This document shows, piece by piece, positions 53,560 through 62,803 of a DNA stretch of 63,201 nt (its first letter is position 1; every line of letters starts with the position of its first letter). This stretch comes from an uncultured bacterium (lineage in GTDB: Bacteria > Verrucomicrobiota > Lentisphaeria > Victivallales > UBA1829): NCBI GenBank assembly GCA_902778895.1, contig CACYZF010000013.1, positions 1 to 63,201 of the forward strand, written 5' to 3'. Below the pieces are notes generated by a model. That model had not been told where the DNA came from. It did no database searches and saw only the letters and a list, made by a program, of their open reading frames with translations. The position numbers and the translations under genes were made by a program.

Positions 53560-55398
53560 TCAGCCGAGAATGGACGCGATGTCCGGCGCGACCGACTGGA
53601 TGTGCTCCTTTGCGAGGACCATGACGTCCTCCGGATCGGCGGAAGTGAGGGCGATCTTCGCAAGCTGTTCCGAGGCGAGCATGGAGGTCTTGCGGATGAC
53701 GCCGCGGACTTCCGCGAGCGCGTTCGGACTCATACTCAGTTCAAGCACGCCGAGTCCGAGCAGGATGGGCGTAAAACGCGGATCGGCCGCGATCTCGCCG
53801 CAGACGCAGACCGGGATGCGGTGTTTCTTCGCGGCCTCGACCGTGAGGCGGATCAGCTCCATGACGGCCGGGTGGCTCGGACGGTAGAGATACGCGACGC
53901 GTTCGTTCAGACGGTCGACCGCGAGCGTGTACTGGACCAGGTCGTTGGACCCGATGCTGAAGAAATCGACCTTCGCAGCGAGCGCGTCCGCGATCAGGCA
54001 TGCGCTCGGGATCTCGATCATCGCGCCGATCTTGACTTTCGGATCGAACGGGATGTTCTCGTTTTTCAGCTCCTCCATGATCTCGTCGCGGATGGCAAGC
54101 AGCTCTTCGATCTCGGAGAGCGAGGAGACCATCGGGAACATGATCCGCAAGTCGCCTTCGGTACCGGCTCGAAGCAGAGCGCGAAGCTGGGTGCGGATGA
54201 GCTGGGGCTTCTCGTGGCAGAGACGGATCGCGCGAAGCCCGAGGAACGGGTTCGGTTCGCGCGTGGCGGACACCGATGCAAAATCGAGCTTGTCGCCGCC
54301 GAGGTCGACAGTGCGAATCGTAACAGCACGGCCGCGCATGGCGCGCAGGAGCTTCGCATAGATCTGATACTGCGTTTCCTCGTCCGGCGCGACCGGGGTG
54401 TTCATGAAGAGGTATTCTGTACGGAAGAGGCCGATGCCCTCCGCGCCGCAGCGGGAGACCTCCTCCAGGTCGTCCGCACCTTCGATGTTCGCGCAGAGCT
54501 TCACGCGGTAACCGTCGGTCGTTTCGGCGGCGCGCGAGCTTTCCTTCTGCAGGATGCTGTAAAGTTCTTCCTTGCGGCTGATCTTCTCGCGGTAGAACGC
54601 CAGCGTTTCGCGGCTGGGATTGCGGATGACCATGCCGAGGAAACCGTCCACGATCACCTCGTCTCCGTTGGCGAACTTGCCCGCGATGTTCCGCATGCCG
54701 ACGACCGCCGGGATGCGCAGGGAACGCGCGAGGATGGAGGTGTGGCAGGTCTTGCTGCCGGTCTCGATCGCGAATCCGAGGATATTCTTGCGGTCGAGCA
54801 TGGCGGTGTCGGACGGGGTCAGGTCGTGCGCGATGACGACGGTATTTTCAGGCAGATTGTCGAGAGATGGGCCGCCGTCCTTGTCGCCGTTCAGGTTGCG
54901 GAGGATGCGGTTCGCGATGTCGCGGATGTCGCCGGCGCGTTCGTTCAGGTAGGTGTCGTTCGTGCCGGAGATGGCGTCGAGGTATTTCTGGATGGTGAGC
55001 AGGAAGGACGACTGCGCGTTGCAGAGGCCGTTTTTGATGCGGGAGATGACTTCCTTGTGAATGAGCTTGTCCCCCACGATCAGCAGGTGCGCGTCGAAGA
55101 TCTTCGCATCGCGCTTCTCGATCGTCTTCCGCATCCGGTCCTGGATGGTCTTGATCTCGGACTTGGTCTTTTCGATGGCGGACTGGAAGCGCGCCACCTC
55201 GGCGTCGACGTCGGACGCCGCGATCGGGATCGGATCGATCTCGTGGAAGTCGGTATGAGCCGCGCCGAACACCAGCACGCGTCCGCGGCAGATGCCCGGA
55301 GACGCGGGAAATCCGTGGAAGAGGACTTCCTTCTTCTCAACAGGGGCTGAGGCGGCCGCTACGCCCGGGAGAGGATCTGCGGAGGCGGGGTCGATCAT
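53560..55398 (-). CDS. ptsI: Phosphoenolpyruvate-protein phosphotransferase (enzyme I)
   Basis: A 612-residue protein, slightly longer than usual because of ~24 extra N-terminal residues. The phospho-His 219 lies in GSKTCHTSILARS. PEP-site motifs include GIGLFRTEYLFM, RTVDLGGDKLDF, NPFLGLRAIR, GAMIEIPSACLIADALA, FFSIGSNDLVQYTLAVDR and the active-site Cys in VCVCGEIAADP. It phosphorylates HPr from PEP. Its ATG overlaps ptsH by 4 nt. No sugar-specific EII genes are in the window. Confidence 0.95.
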   Translation of the reverse strand: MIDPASADPLPGVAAASAPVEKKEVLFHGFPASPGICRGRVLVFGAAHTDFHEIDPIPIAASDVDAEVARFQSAIEKTKSEIKTIQDRMRKTIEKRDAKIFDAHLLIVGDKLIHKEVISRIKNGLCNAQSSFLLTIQKYLDAISGTNDTYLNERAGDIRDIANRILRNLNGDKDGGPSLDNLPENTVVIAHDLTPSDTAMLDRKNILGFAIETGSKTCHTSILARSLRIPAVVGMRNIAGKFANGDEVIVDGFLGMVIRNPSRETLAFYREKISRKEELYSILQKESSRAAETTDGYRVKLCANIEGADDLEEVSRCGAEGIGLFRTEYLFMNTPVAPDEETQYQIYAKLLRAMRGRAVTIRTVDLGGDKLDFASVSATREPNPFLGLRAIRLCHEKPQLIRTQLRALLRAGTEGDLRIMFPMVSSLSEIEELLAIRDEIMEELKNENIPFDPKVKIGAMIEIPSACLIADALAAKVDFFSIGSNDLVQYTLAVDRLNERVAYLYRPSHPAVMELIRLTVEAAKKHRIPVCVCGEIAADPRFTPILLGLGVLELSMSPNALAEVRGVIRKTSMLASEQLAKIALTSADPEDVMVLAKEHIQSVAPDIASILG

Positions 55399-55676
55399 TC
55401 GTCGAAGCCTCCTTCGATGAGCGCGGAAAGAATCTCCAGAGCTTTGTCCGCGTCGCGTCCGTTGATCTCAAGACGGATGCGGGTGCCCTTCGGGGCGGAG
55501 AGCATGAGCATGGACATGACGCTTTTCCCGTCCGCCACATGCCCGGAATCAAGATTCGTGACAGAGATTTCGGACTCGAAATCCGCCGCGGCCTGCACGA
55601 AAACGGACGCAGGCCGTGCATGAATCCCGAGGGGATTGACGACGACAAAATCTTTCACGAGGTTCTTCGGATCCAT
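55395..55676 (-). CDS. ptsH: HPr phosphocarrier protein
   Basis: A 93-residue protein with the phosphorylatable His 19 in NPLGIHARPAS and a Ser in DGKSVMSMLML (about Ser 52), the usual HPr-kinase site in bacteria that have that kinase. It carries phosphate from enzyme I and may also act in carbon regulation. Confidence 0.94.
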   Translation of the reverse strand: MDPKNLVKDFVVVNPLGIHARPASVFVQAAADFESEISVTNLDSGHVADGKSVMSMLMLSAPKGTRIRLEINGRDADKALEILSALIEGGFDE

Positions 55677-55722
55677 ATCTTCGGTTTGACCCTTTCAAAC
55701 AATAAAACAAGTCAAGTATATT

Positions 55723-55751
55723 AATATACACCGTTTCTGCCGTTCATTCAA
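55723..55751 (-). promoter_or_regulatory. Promoter of ptsH-ptsI
   Basis: Minus strand TTGAAT, a 17-nt spacer and TATATT. Confidence 0.65.
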
Positions 55752-55902
55752 ATCCGGCGCGAAAAAAAAGATAAAAAACAATCGAAAACGATATCTCCCC
55801 ATGTCGGCATGCCGCAGCGTCCGCATCCCCGCCTCCCCTGCCCCGCCAGCGCATTACTTCAGGAACTACACAAAAAACAGGCAAACTTTCATGTTTTCCG
55901 GC

Positions 55903-55930
55903 TTGCTTTTCCCCCTGAACGGATTATATT
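55903..55930 (+). promoter_or_regulatory. Promoter of beta-helix protein gene
   Basis: TTGCTT, a 16-nt spacer and TATATT. Confidence 0.6.
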
Positions 55931-56049
55931 AGACAAATATGCGCATATCCGTATTTAGGCATACGGCATCCGCGCGCACAAAACAGCAACACGAAATCCA
56001 ACCCAACATACCAACACAAAACCAGACAAAACCGAAAGGTCACACAAAC

Positions 56050-57390
56050 ATGAAAAAACTCCTGATGTCCCTGATGTGCCTCGCGATCGGCGCGTCCGTC
56101 TTCGGCGCCGACCTCTACATCTCCCAGGCCAACGGCAAAAAGAAAGGCCCCGGCACGAAGGAAGAACCCTTCAAGGCCCTCCTCGACGCCATGAAGGAAG
56201 CCAAGCCCGGCGATACCATCTACATGGCCGCCGGCAACTACTCCGGCGCGCTCGGAGCCAGCGAGATCATCATCGACAAGCCCGTCACCATCAAGGGCGG
56301 CTACTCCGACGACTTCGCCACCCGCGACCTCGCCAAGTACACCACCAAGATCCAGCCCCCGAACGACAAGAACGACTCCAAGGGCCTCGGCGTCATCACC
56401 CTCAAGCTCCCGAACGGCAAAGGCCCCGACATGGTCCTCGACGGCATCGTGATCGACCAGTCCTTCATGAACAGCTATCACGACACCAAGGGCAAACCCG
56501 AAGGCGTCGAGACCGGCATGTGGCTCGAACCCCCGGCCAAGGGCTCCAAGGACAAATTCGCCTCCGCGAAATCCTACTCCATCTACAGCGAAACGCAGGG
56601 CCGTTTCGAAGGCAACATCATCATCCGCAACTGCGTCTTCTCCAACAGCGGCAACTACGGCATCAACATCAACCTCTACAAGGGCAAAGTCACCGTCGAG
56701 AACAACCTCTTCGTCGCCTGCCGCATGATCTCCTGCAACGTCCTCTGCTCCAGCTCCCAGAACGGCGACGTGACCTGCGATTTCGCGAACAACACCGTCC
56801 TCTTCTCCTGGAGCCGCACCGACGACTTCGGCGACATGGGCTACGGCTACCGCTGCAACGCCAAGGTCAAATCCAACGTCCACCACAACATTTTCGGTCT
56901 CAGCGTCTTCGCCGGCGTCGACAACGCCATGGGCGATCCCAAGACCAAGGAAGTCTCCATCGACAACAACGTCTTCTTCCTCAACAAGCAGGCCGACGTC
57001 ACCGTCGTGAAGAGCCCCAGCATCCTCAAGCTCCGCGTCGATTCCGACGAGTTCGAAGATATGGTCGACTTCCCCGGCATGAAGAGCGTCGAGGACAACA
57101 TCTCCCTCAAGGATCCCGCCGCGTTCAAGGGCGCCATCGACGAGGCTTACCTCAACGCCTTCCTCAACGCCTCCTACTCCGAGACCACCGATTTCGACGA
57201 AAACTCCCCCGCCAACCAGCTCCGCGCCGCCCTCGGCATGAACAAGGTCGGCAAGATCGAGACCAAGGTCTCCATGTACGGCAACCGTTACCCGCTGGAA
57301 AAGACCTTCAAGCTCTTCGGAGCCTACAAGGACTTCGGCGCACAGGCTGTCAAGGACGAAAAACCGGCTGCCGAGGCGAAGATCAACTGA
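56050..57390 (+). CDS. Abundant secreted right-handed beta-helix protein
   Basis: A 446-residue protein starting MKKLLMSLMCLAIGASVFGA (signal peptide, cut after FGA). The frame extends 37 codons upstream but through the A/C-rich leader. It has DLYIS..NGKKKGPGTKEEPFKALLDAMKEAKPGDTIYMAAGNY, the start of a DUF1565-type pectate-lyase-like beta-helix, then helix rungs such as GNIIIRNCVFSNSGNYGIN and VTVENNLFVACRM. No lyase active site is evident. Codons end almost wholly in C or G, more strictly than neighbours, which suggests very high expression. The last residues are charged (KPAAEAK). It is monocistronic with its own terminator. Role unknown; perhaps a major envelope or glycan-binding protein. 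Confidence 0.82.
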   Translation: MKKLLMSLMCLAIGASVFGADLYISQANGKKKGPGTKEEPFKALLDAMKEAKPGDTIYMAAGNYSGALGASEIIIDKPVTIKGGYSDDFATRDLAKYTTKIQPPNDKNDSKGLGVITLKLPNGKGPDMVLDGIVIDQSFMNSYHDTKGKPEGVETGMWLEPPAKGSKDKFASAKSYSIYSETQGRFEGNIIIRNCVFSNSGNYGININLYKGKVTVENNLFVACRMISCNVLCSSSQNGDVTCDFANNTVLFSWSRTDDFGDMGYGYRCNAKVKSNVHHNIFGLSVFAGVDNAMGDPKTKEVSIDNNVFFLNKQADVTVVKSPSILKLRVDSDEFEDMVDFPGMKSVEDNISLKDPAAFKGAIDEAYLNAFLNASYSETTDFDENSPANQLRAALGMNKVGKIETKVSMYGNRYPLEKTFKLFGAYKDFGAQAVKDEKPAAEAKIN

Positions 57391-57417
57391 TCTCCCCGTT
57401 CAGTCTTTGCTTTCCTT

Positions 57418-57450
57418 GCGGGCCCGGATCCCTTCCGGGTCCGCTTTTTG
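57418..57450 (+). terminator. Terminator of beta-helix gene
   Basis: A 10-bp stem with one G-T pair (57418-57427 with 57435-57444), then TTTTTG. Confidence 0.85.
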
Positions 57451-57509
57451 TCGCTCATTTTTCCGCTTGTTTTATCTTTCACAAGTTTACAGTTTTTTTT
57501 CAGAACGCC

Positions 57510-57537
57510 TTGATATTTTCCTGTTTTGCAGTATAGT
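57510..57537 (+). promoter_or_regulatory. Promoter of membrane protease gene
   Basis: TTGATA, a 16-nt spacer and TATAGT. Confidence 0.6.
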
Positions 57538-57586
57538 AACCTATGCAATTGTATTCTATACTGTTTGATTTGAGGTAAATCCCGTC

Positions 57587-59437
57587 ATGGACGACATCAA
57601 TCTCGCGATCTGGACGAGCTACGAAAAGATCAGGATTTTCTACGAAAAGCATCCCGGTCTTTACAAGCTCAGAATCGCCCTGCTCCTCCTGTTCACCGTC
57701 CTGTTCCTCCTCATCCTCGTCGGCGTTTTCATCCTGCTCCTGTTCGTTCCCGCCGGGCCGAAAAAATGGATCTTTTTCGTCATCATGATCGGCGGCGCCA
57801 TCGGCATGCTGCATGACATGGTCAGCAACAAACCTTGGAAGGACCTGTTTTATCTGGAGCCGGGAAAATACCGCGCGCTGTACGACGACGTCGAGGAAAT
57901 ATGCCGCGAACTGCGCACCCGGCGCATCGACGGGATTTATCTCGGCACGACGGAGCCGCTGGCGCTCGTTTCCCATGTGCCGTTTCTGCCGTTTCTGAGG
58001 CGGGATATCCTGCTCGTCGGATACCAGGCGGCCTGCTCCATGGACGCGAAGGCGCTGCGCGTGGCGATCACGCACGAGCTCGGCCATCTCGCCGCCGCCC
58101 ATCCCGAGGGCGACATGGCACGGAATTTCATCGAATGGATCTGGTCGATCTGCGTCTTTTCTCCCCTGTACAGATTCCTCGTTTTCCTGAAGGTCATGCC
58201 GCCTCTGCCGGTCCTCTTCTTCCCGATGGAGATCGAGCAGGAAAAGGCCGCCGATGAATACTGCCGCAGGACGTTCGCCTACCGGGATTTCACGGACGCT
58301 TTCACGCAGATGGTCGTCAGGGATCAGCTGGAAGATGCGGAGGTCCTGCTCAGGAAACTCTCCGGGACCGAGCCGGGCGACGATCTCGCCGCGATCATCC
58401 GCGCGTCCCGGCGCGAACTGCCGGACGAAGGCAAGGTCCGGCGCGAGCTCGGGCATCTGCTCAAATCGGCGAATCCGGTCAATATTCCGCATCCGCCCTT
58501 CCGCGAACGCGTCGGCACGGCCGACATCGAAGCGCTTCTTCCCTGCCTGAAACGCACCCCGGACGCCGTGGAACACTATCTGCTCGCCTGTCCTGATTTC
58601 GAACGGGATTTCAACGCGTATCTGGAGAAAAGCGGTCTGCGCGACTTCCTGACGAACTACAAAAAGAGCCTCGAAGAACTGCGCGAAAAACTCGATGCTC
58701 TGGATATGTCGTCCGATGATCCTGACACGTTCACGGATGCCCTGCCCCCGGCACGCATGCTCGACCGGATGGATGTTTTCAATGCGTGCCTCGATATTCT
58801 CCGCGAACGTTTCCCCGATTCCCTTTCCGCGCAGGCGACGGTCCTCTCGGCGCAAATGGACCGGGCCGACGACGATCAGGAACTCGACGAAGCCGCCGGA
58901 AAACTCGAACAGCTCGTTTCGAAAAACTCCATGCTCGCGCTTCAGTTCGCCGACACGCTCGTAAAATACCGGCTCCGGCAGGGCGACCTCGCGAAAGTGA
59001 AACAACTCCTCGTGCTGGCGAACAAGGCGACGAACAGGATGCGCGGCGCGTTCAATGCGAAACTCTCGATGGACGACATTCTGCTCACGAGCGACATCCC
59101 GGACCATTACATCGCCGACATCGCCGACGCCCTCGTCGACCCGTCCCTGGGCGTGAAAAAGTTTTATCTCGTGTCGCGCCGCTACGACCGCTCCGTCGCG
59201 CTGGGATCGCTGTTCCTCTACCTCGTCTGCAAACAGAACATCCACAGTTTTTTCTCCGGCTTCTCGGGCAGGGAACTCGCGGACAGATGCACGATCGCGC
59301 TTGCGGATTTCAACATTGAAGCCCGTATCGCCACGAAAAAGGACATCCGGATTCTTGAGGCGAAAGGCATCCCCTCGCACGTGCCGGAATTGAGCGAGGA
59401 ACACGCCCGCGCGATCGCGGAGAAGAAAAAGAAATGA
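57587..59437 (+). CDS. Membrane M48-like metalloprotease with long C-terminal helical region
   Basis: A 616-residue protein. Two helices (about 28-54 and 61-78) precede the zinc motif HELGH (163-167); the third ligand is probably Glu 219 in EQEKAADEY. This is the plan of HtpX/Ste24-like M48 proteases, with the catalytic site on the cytoplasmic face. After ~230 there are nearly 390 residues of mostly alpha-helical, TPR-like sequence with no recognised domain, and the protein ends in a Lys run. It may degrade membrane proteins or signal stress. It is followed by a membrane protein gene after 29 bp. Confidence 0.82.
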   Translation: MDDINLAIWTSYEKIRIFYEKHPGLYKLRIALLLLFTVLFLLILVGVFILLLFVPAGPKKWIFFVIMIGGAIGMLHDMVSNKPWKDLFYLEPGKYRALYDDVEEICRELRTRRIDGIYLGTTEPLALVSHVPFLPFLRRDILLVGYQAACSMDAKALRVAITHELGHLAAAHPEGDMARNFIEWIWSICVFSPLYRFLVFLKVMPPLPVLFFPMEIEQEKAADEYCRRTFAYRDFTDAFTQMVVRDQLEDAEVLLRKLSGTEPGDDLAAIIRASRRELPDEGKVRRELGHLLKSANPVNIPHPPFRERVGTADIEALLPCLKRTPDAVEHYLLACPDFERDFNAYLEKSGLRDFLTNYKKSLEELREKLDALDMSSDDPDTFTDALPPARMLDRMDVFNACLDILRERFPDSLSAQATVLSAQMDRADDDQELDEAAGKLEQLVSKNSMLALQFADTLVKYRLRQGDLAKVKQLLVLANKATNRMRGAFNAKLSMDDILLTSDIPDHYIADIADALVDPSLGVKKFYLVSRRYDRSVALGSLFLYLVCKQNIHSFFSGFSGRELADRCTIALADFNIEARIATKKDIRILEAKGIPSHVPELSEEHARAIAEKKKK

Positions 59438-59466
59438 CCTTGCAATTCAAATAAGGAGAAACGACT

Positions 59467-60417
59467 ATGGTTGAAGACCTCATTTTCACGATTCTCATGC
59501 TGATCCTGCCGGCTATCCTGTGGATCGTGCCGAAGACCCGGCGCAACAACGGAAACTGGCTCATCGCGTGGAAGACTGTCCCGCTGGGGTTCATTGCCAT
59601 TTGCTGGACCGGATGGCTTGTGTCAAAGTTTCAATCTGTTCTCTGCGAACGGCTGGAAAGAAACATCGATATCCCGTTCTGGGTTACGCTTGTCGTGCCG
59701 CTGACAGTCGCATTCCTGGTCATCATCCTCGGCGGACTCTTCATCAGGCGGAAGTTCGACACGGAGAAAAAATACAATCCGGGCCCCTCCATCCTGATCT
59801 TCCTTGCCGCTGTGCCGCACGTGATCATCTTGTCCTGGATTCTGTCCTTTGTCTGTGATCTGGGGGCCGATGATTATAAGGGTGAATGGCGGACCGCCTG
59901 GCTCCCGAAGGAAGGAAACACCGCGATCGCGTTCCAGGAGCAGCCGATCCACCCGTTTCTGGCGGAATACAACTACCGGCTCCGTTTTTCGCGTGATGGT
60001 GAGCAGACCTATCAGCTTCTTCTGACGAACACCGGAGGAAGCACGTATTTCAATGTCTACCGGCTGAAAGACGGACGCCTGCTTTTCTGCGACAAGGAAT
60101 GGGACTACCTCGTGGATGTGCAGGGCCCGGAATGCCGCGTGTTCAGGGTGGACTCGCTCGAGGACAGACTGTATGCCGCGCGGATTCCGAACGAAAAAAT
60201 CGGCTCGTGGTCCATCGTGCCGATACGGGAAAACGACCAGATCGTGATGAGAATGGGCGACCAGACAGTCCCCGCGGAGGATGTCACCGGCATCCTCGAC
60301 GGCATGACCTATTACGGCTGCATTCAGGACCGTTTTTATCCGGCCGAGCAGAAACCGGAACAGAAAATCGAAAAAATGTTCGAGCAGGAGAAAACCGAGG
60401 GCGTGCTCTATTATTGA
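59467..60417 (+). CDS. Membrane protein of unknown function, four helices plus soluble domain
   Basis: A 316-residue protein with AAGGAG 8 nt before the ATG. Four hydrophobic stretches (about 4-22, 37-53, 69-93, 108-130) are followed by a ~185-residue soluble part with GEWRTAWLPKEG, YQLLLTNTGGSTYFNVYRL and WDYLVDVQGPECRVFRVDSL. I recognise no family. It follows the M48-like protease by 29 bp and probably shares its transcript, so a role with that protease is possible. Confidence 0.75.
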   Translation: MVEDLIFTILMLILPAILWIVPKTRRNNGNWLIAWKTVPLGFIAICWTGWLVSKFQSVLCERLERNIDIPFWVTLVVPLTVAFLVIILGGLFIRRKFDTEKKYNPGPSILIFLAAVPHVIILSWILSFVCDLGADDYKGEWRTAWLPKEGNTAIAFQEQPIHPFLAEYNYRLRFSRDGEQTYQLLLTNTGGSTYFNVYRLKDGRLLFCDKEWDYLVDVQGPECRVFRVDSLEDRLYAARIPNEKIGSWSIVPIRENDQIVMRMGDQTVPAEDVTGILDGMTYYGCIQDRFYPAEQKPEQKIEKMFEQEKTEGVLYY

Positions 60418-60454
60418 TCCGCCCGGTTTCGTCTCCGTTTCACGCGCCTCGCGG

Positions 60455-61072
60455 TCAGTCTTTTCTCCAGTCCCGGAAGACCAGGAGCAGTTTGGATTCC
60501 GGCGAAAAGCACAGGTAGGTGCAATAATAATCCGGGTCGTCGCGGGTGACGAAATACCGGCAGTCCGCGCCCGGCTGCGTTCCCGCGAGTTCCCGATAGA
60601 CCTTGTCGATCTCCTCCGTAGAATCGTACACCTGGTTCCACCTTTTGTCGGTTTCCAGTTCGGGCGAGTCAAAAGGGACGAACTTGAAGTTCGGCGCGTT
60701 CATGTACTCGATGTTGGAAACGACGTCCGCATCCGTCCGCACGAGCACATATGCCTTGGTGGACCGGAAGAGATTGTCGTCCATGGGCCCGAGTTTGCGC
60801 ACGACCACTTCATATTGATCCCCCGCCACATATTTGACGAAATCGGGTACGGACCCGCGACGCTCGGGAATCAATGCAAAGAAAACAAATAGAGCCACCA
60901 GAGACAAGCTGACCACGATGAACGGGATGCTGAGGGCGAAGAAAAGCTTGTCGAAGCCGTTGTTCACCACAACCCGTTTCGGCGCGGCAGGCGAGTTCGA
61001 CGCGACTGGCGAGCGCTGCGAGCCCGGCGCGGCTGGCGTTTGATTCATCTCTTTTTCAGGTTCGTTTTCCAT
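60455..61072 (-). CDS. Single-pass membrane protein of unknown function
   Basis: About 205 residues from MENEPEKEM, chosen because GAGGTG lies upstream; an ATG seven codons earlier lacks an SD. A Pro/Ala/Ser-rich cytoplasmic segment is followed by a helix (about 42-66) and ~140 extracytoplasmic residues with KYVAGDQYEVVVRKLGPMDDNLF and CRYFVTRDDPDYYCTYLCF. No family recognised. It is co-directional with 61110-61547 and converges with the gene ending at 60417. Confidence 0.68.
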   Translation of the reverse strand: MENEPEKEMNQTPAAPGSQRSPVASNSPAAPKRVVVNNGFDKLFFALSIPFIVVSLSLVALFVFFALIPERRGSVPDFVKYVAGDQYEVVVRKLGPMDDNLFRSTKAYVLVRTDADVVSNIEYMNAPNFKFVPFDSPELETDKRWNQVYDSTEEIDKVYRELAGTQPGADCRYFVTRDDPDYYCTYLCFSPESKLLLVFRDWRKD

Positions 61073-61109
61073 CGTTTTCACCTCATTTCTCATTCACGGG
61101 ACATGGCTT

Positions 61110-61547
61110 TCACTTTTTTAATGGAAAGCTAACAGAACCAACAGAACGGCCTGCACCAGGAGATTCGCGGCGAAAACCGCCGTGGTGATCCACAAAGACC
61201 AGGACGAACAGGAAGAAAATAGGAACGCACAGAACATAAAACAACATGAAAAGTGCTGCCAGGGGACCGAGCCGGAGCAGCGCGCAAATGTCGCCCAACG
61301 GCACCAGGAGCGTCTGCACGGTCAGCGGGATGCAGAACGGGATCAGCCGGCGCCGCGTTTCCGGGTCCTCGCACGCCGTAAACATCCCCCAGCACGCGAT
61401 GACGGCGATGCCTCCGGCCGCGGTGGCAACCAGGTACGGCCACAATTGGTGATAGAGAGAATGGGGATTCATGAAATCGAACGTCACGACGGTCGCGAGG
61501 ACCAGCCCGAAGGCGCAAATCGCGTTAATCGCTTTCGTATGGTTCAT
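61110..61547 (-). CDS. Small polytopic membrane protein
   Basis: A 145-residue protein with GAGGAGG before the ATG. Four hydrophobic segments (about 7-23, 37-56, 70-88, 91-119) suggest four helices; the tail RRESPGAGRSVGSV is cytoplasmic-looking. No family recognised. It lies 37 bp upstream of the gene at 60455-61072 and downstream of the Sel1 lipoprotein, so the three probably form one transcript. Confidence 0.72.
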   Translation of the reverse strand: MNHTKAINAICAFGLVLATVVTFDFMNPHSLYHQLWPYLVATAAGGIAVIACWGMFTACEDPETRRRLIPFCIPLTVQTLLVPLGDICALLRLGPLAALFMLFYVLCVPIFFLFVLVFVDHHGGFRRESPGAGRSVGSVSFPLKK

Positions 61548-61640
61548 GGTCTTTCCTCCTCGATGCTGTCTTCCGGGTGCCTGTGCATTTTGGTCTTGTA
61601 GGGTTTCTTCCGTTGTGATCGGCTCATAATTTCATGCCAT

Positions 61641-62444
61641 TCATTCGTCCTCGTGCGCCAGCATTTCCAACGCTTCCAGCGCGTCTTTTTCGCCATTTTC
61701 CGCAGCCAGGCGGAACCACTTCATGGCCTCCGCCTTGTCCTTTTCAACGCCGAGCCCCTCATAATAACAGCCACCGAGGTTGAACTGCGCCGTGGAATAG
61801 TCCTGTTCCGCGGCCTTGCGCCACCATTTCACGGCCTCTTCGTAGTCCTTTTTTACGCCCGTGCCTTCAAAATAATACTGGCCGAGCGTGAACTGCGCCG
61901 AGGCAATATCCTGTTCAGCGGCCTTGCGATACCATTTCGCAGATTCCACCATATCCCGGTTCACGCCCAGTCCCATCGAGTAATTCTGGGCGACGAGGAT
62001 CTGCGCGACGGCGTGACCCTGTTCTGCGGCTTTGCGGAACCATTCCGCCGACTTGGCCATGTCATGTTCGACGCCGTCGCCGGTCTGATAGCACACACCC
62101 AGGTCGATCTGCGCGTCGGCATCGTTCTCTTCCGTCGCCTTCCGCCAGAGCTCGGCCATGCGGACATTTCCCGTACCCGCGAAGGGGTTTCCGGCATCGT
62201 TCCCGACGCCTTCCGCCCGTTTGCCAGTCTGCGAATCCTGCGCCGCGCCGGAGCGGTCCGTTGCCCGAATGTAGTCCTCTTCGGTGTCGTAGAGGATGCA
62301 TTCCGGTCCGCCCGATGCTTCGTTTTTCGTTTCCGCGCTTTCCTTGCCGCACCCGGCGAAGAGCACAACCGCCAGAACGACCGCGGCGACCGCGAGGATA
62401 AAATTGGCAAGGACATTATTTCGTTTCATTTTTGTGTTCGTCAT
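61641..62444 (-). CDS. Sel1-repeat lipoprotein
   Basis: A 267-residue protein. An N-terminal helix ends in lipobox LFAGC, so the protein is lipid-anchored. From about residue 95 there are four Sel1 repeats of 36 residues, each A.(F/I)(T/N)LG..Y..G.GV..D...A.KW(F/Y)RKAAEQ. Sel1 solenoids mediate protein contacts. The promoter at 62496-62524 shares a long block with that of the giant surface gene. It is the likely head of a three-gene unit with 61110 and 60455. Confidence 0.88.
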   Translation of the reverse strand: MTNTKMKRNNVLANFILAVAAVVLAVVLFAGCGKESAETKNEASGGPECILYDTEEDYIRATDRSGAAQDSQTGKRAEGVGNDAGNPFAGTGNVRMAELWRKATEENDADAQIDLGVCYQTGDGVEHDMAKSAEWFRKAAEQGHAVAQILVAQNYSMGLGVNRDMVESAKWYRKAAEQDIASAQFTLGQYYFEGTGVKKDYEEAVKWWRKAAEQDYSTAQFNLGGCYYEGLGVEKDKAEAMKWFRLAAENGEKDALEALEMLAHEDE

Positions 62445-62757
62445 TTTTCAGGCCCTTTCTGGGTATTGCTGTTAAAAGGCTTCGAATCTGCTATAAAGAT
62501 AGCACACTTCGTCTTTTTTGTCAAATAGTAAAAAGGTTAATTTTTTATTTATTGGCCAAACTATTATCTTGGAGCATTTGAGCAGTCCCTTTGGGTTGTC
62601 CCTTCGGGGGTCGCTTCGCTCCTCGGAAAGCGAGCTGAAGCTCGACAAATCTTTTTACCGCGGGCCGCGAACAGCAGGAATTAGTGATTTTATCATAGGT
62701 CGGATAGGTCGAATAGAGGAATAACCTTATCGGTCTTATTTTTTGGGGGAACGGGCA
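62445..62757. other. Intergenic region between Sel1 gene and 5S rRNA
   Basis: About 310 bases with the Sel1 promoter, a short GC-rich stretch with repeated CGCTTCGCTC-type sequence (62605-62640), and a tandem ATAGGTCG element (62697-62713) followed by ATCGGTCTTATTTTTT. No coding frame is supported. Confidence 0.55.
62496..62524 (-). promoter_or_regulatory. Promoter of Sel1 lipoprotein gene
   Basis: Minus strand consensus TTGACA, a 17-nt spacer and TATCTT. Upstream, CAAATAGTAAAAAGGTTA (plus strand reading) is identical to the block at 7706-7723. Confidence 0.75.
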
Positions 62758-62794
62758 CAAAAAAAAGGAGCCGGATTCGTGAGAATCAAGCTCC
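62758..62794 (-). terminator. rRNA operon terminator
   Basis: Stem GGAGC..GATTC / GAATC..GCTCC around loop TCAC (62767-62794), then eight T on the minus strand, just past 5S. Confidence 0.9.
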
Positions 62795-62803
62795 AGAAAA
62801 GAA

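Larger units (their letters stand above)
55677..56049. promoter_or_regulatory. Divergent intergenic region ptsH / beta-helix gene
   Basis: About 370 bases holding the ptsH promoter (55723-55751, minus), a GC-rich stretch without obvious features near 55800-55850, and the plus-strand promoter at 55903-55930. Its ~120-nt leader is A/C-rich and almost free of G, so probably unstructured. Confidence 0.6.

Noticed and set aside
56076..57536. Second forward frame over the beta-helix gene
   Set aside because: The product is almost only Arg, Gln, His, Leu and Pro, an artefact of extreme codon bias; it lacks a start signal.
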